Positions 4,629-5,227 of a stretch of DNA of 5,227 nucleotides are shown piece after piece (positions within the stretch are counted from its first letter, which is position 1; each line of letters begins with the position of its first letter). The notes beneath the pieces are model-generated. The model had not been told where the DNA came from, did no database searches, and worked only from the letters and a program-made list of their open reading frames with translations. Origin of the DNA: Chloroflexota bacterium (GTDB taxonomy: Bacteria > Chloroflexota > Limnocylindria > Limnocylindrales > CSP1-4); assembly GCA_003157175.1 (NCBI GenBank), contig PMIQ01000036.1, forward strand, positions 5,757 through 10,983, in the 5' to 3' direction. Both the position numbers and the translations under genes were made by a program.

Positions 4629-5227
4629 ATGGGCTATCGGATCCAGATCGAGAACGGCAACTGCCTGAACTGCGGCGTCTGCATGGACGTCTGCCCGGTT
4701 CAGGCGTTGGATATGAGCCGCCCGCAGCGGCCCGGGGTCGAAGGAGCGGGCATTTTCGGCAAGCCCTTCGACTGGATGATGGAGTACCCGGTCCAGGTCG
4801 GAGAGTGCGTCGGCTGCGGCATCTGCGTTCGCGAGTGCCCCACGCATGTGGTCTCGCTCGATACCGTCGTGGGTCCGACGCCGCTCGCCGCTCGCCAGGG
4901 CCCCGTCTCGCGGCCCGTCGAGCCGGCTCCGGCCTGGCAGCCGTTGAGCGAAGTGACCCGCGAATCGCTCAAGCCGGCTCGCGTGTCGCCGTGGGGCGAC
5001 CTGTTCCAGTGGCGAACCAGCGAGCGGCCGAGCGACTGGCAGGTCTGGCGGTCGATGGTCACCGACAGCCGCCGCGATCCCATCTCGCCGTGCCAGGAAG
5101 CCTGTCCCGCCGGGACGGACGCGGGCCGCTACGTCGGGCTCATCGCCCAGGGACGCTACGACGAAGCGTACGCGGTCGCCGCCGAAGTCAACCCCTTCCC
5201 GTCGGTCTGCGGCTGGATCTGCACCGC
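4629..5227 (+). CDS. Ferredoxin-fused GltD-like FAD oxidoreductase, N-terminal part (runs off right edge)
   Basis: The first 199 residues of an iron-sulfur flavoprotein, open to the end of the window. Residues 1-80 form a 2x[4Fe-4S] ferredoxin: C12-x2-C15-x2-C18-x3-C22-P and C60-x2-C63-x2-C66-x3-C70-P. A linker (about 81-150) leads to the start of the Fer4_20 region seen in the glutamate synthase small subunit and dihydropyrimidine dehydrogenase: CQEACPAGTDAGRYVGLIAQG (155-175, with C155 and C159), then NPFPSVCGWIC (C194, C198). By family, FAD- and NAD(P)H-binding Rossmann domains should follow, making an enzyme that passes electrons between NAD(P)H and ferredoxin or a partner subunit. The fused ferredoxin argues against a plain GltD; a partner such as a 2-oxoacid:ferredoxin oxidoreductase is possible but outside the window. 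ATG 4629 is the first start in frame, with GAGG 6 nt before it. Confidence 0.88.
   Translation, partial: MGYRIQIENGNCLNCGVCMDVCPVQALDMSRPQRPGVEGAGIFGKPFDWMMEYPVQVGECVGCGICVRECPTHVVSLDTVVGPTPLAARQGPVSRPVEPAPAWQPLSEVTRESLKPARVSPWGDLFQWRTSERPSDWQVWRSMVTDSRRDPISPCQEACPAGTDAGRYVGLIAQGRYDEAYAVAAEVNPFPSVCGWICT

Noticed and set aside
1..5227. CRISPR array, transposon, integrase, tRNA or defence module
   Set aside because: I saw no regularly spaced repeats of CRISPR size, terminal inverted repeats, transposase motifs or tRNA-like folds. The three 11-bp dyads at 2008-2117 are too short and too close to a promoter to be a CRISPR array.

Overview
This is a high-GC bacterial window of ordinary chromosomal character: dense coding, GC-ending codons, and no sign of phage, transposon, CRISPR or RNA genes. 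The gene mix (HisKA_3/NarL-type two-component pair, GlsB-like membrane protein, PF12674-type zinc ribbon protein, a ferredoxin fused to a GltD-like oxidoreductase) and an apparently leaderless promoter fit a Chloroflexota or Actinomycetota-like lineage. The phylum is an inference that a database search would have to settle.

Left half, minus strand (about 1-2007), reading from right to left: a MarR-family regulator (2007-1441) overlaps a small zinc ribbon protein (1444-1196) by an ATGA junction. A strong GC hairpin follows (1178-1143). Next come a GTG-started GlsB/YeaQ-type membrane protein (1051-764), a 200-bp gap with a good Shine-Dalgarno sequence, and the N-terminal 187 residues of a citrate synthase that leaves the window at base 1.

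Middle (2008-2314): a divergent control region of about 300 bp. It holds a convincing promoter for the MarR gene (TTGACG, 17 bp, GATAGT) whose -10 box ends 9 nt before the ATG, so the mRNA should be leaderless. An 11-bp dyad, GTCGCTACGAC, occurs twice, centred exactly 50 bp apart on either side of that promoter. A 9/11 relative lies another 49 bp out. This looks like an autoregulatory operator array. A separate perfect 10-bp inverted repeat lies at 2125-2151.

Right half, plus strand: a membrane-anchored GAF-containing histidine kinase (2315-3763) and its NarL/LuxR-type response regulator (3768-4463) are separated by 4 bp and clearly form one operon. After a 165-bp gap containing hairpins and a perfect 12-bp palindrome, an iron-sulfur flavoenzyme begins at 4629: two [4Fe-4S] ferredoxin motifs, then the Fer4_20 (dihydropyrimidine dehydrogenase domain II) region. 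It runs off the right edge.

The likely biology is central metabolism (citrate synthase, ferredoxin/NAD(P)H electron transfer) beside two signalling units. I see no undescribed multi-gene system here. The most original items are the spaced operator array with a leaderless promoter in front of MarR, and the translationally coupled MarR/zinc ribbon pair.
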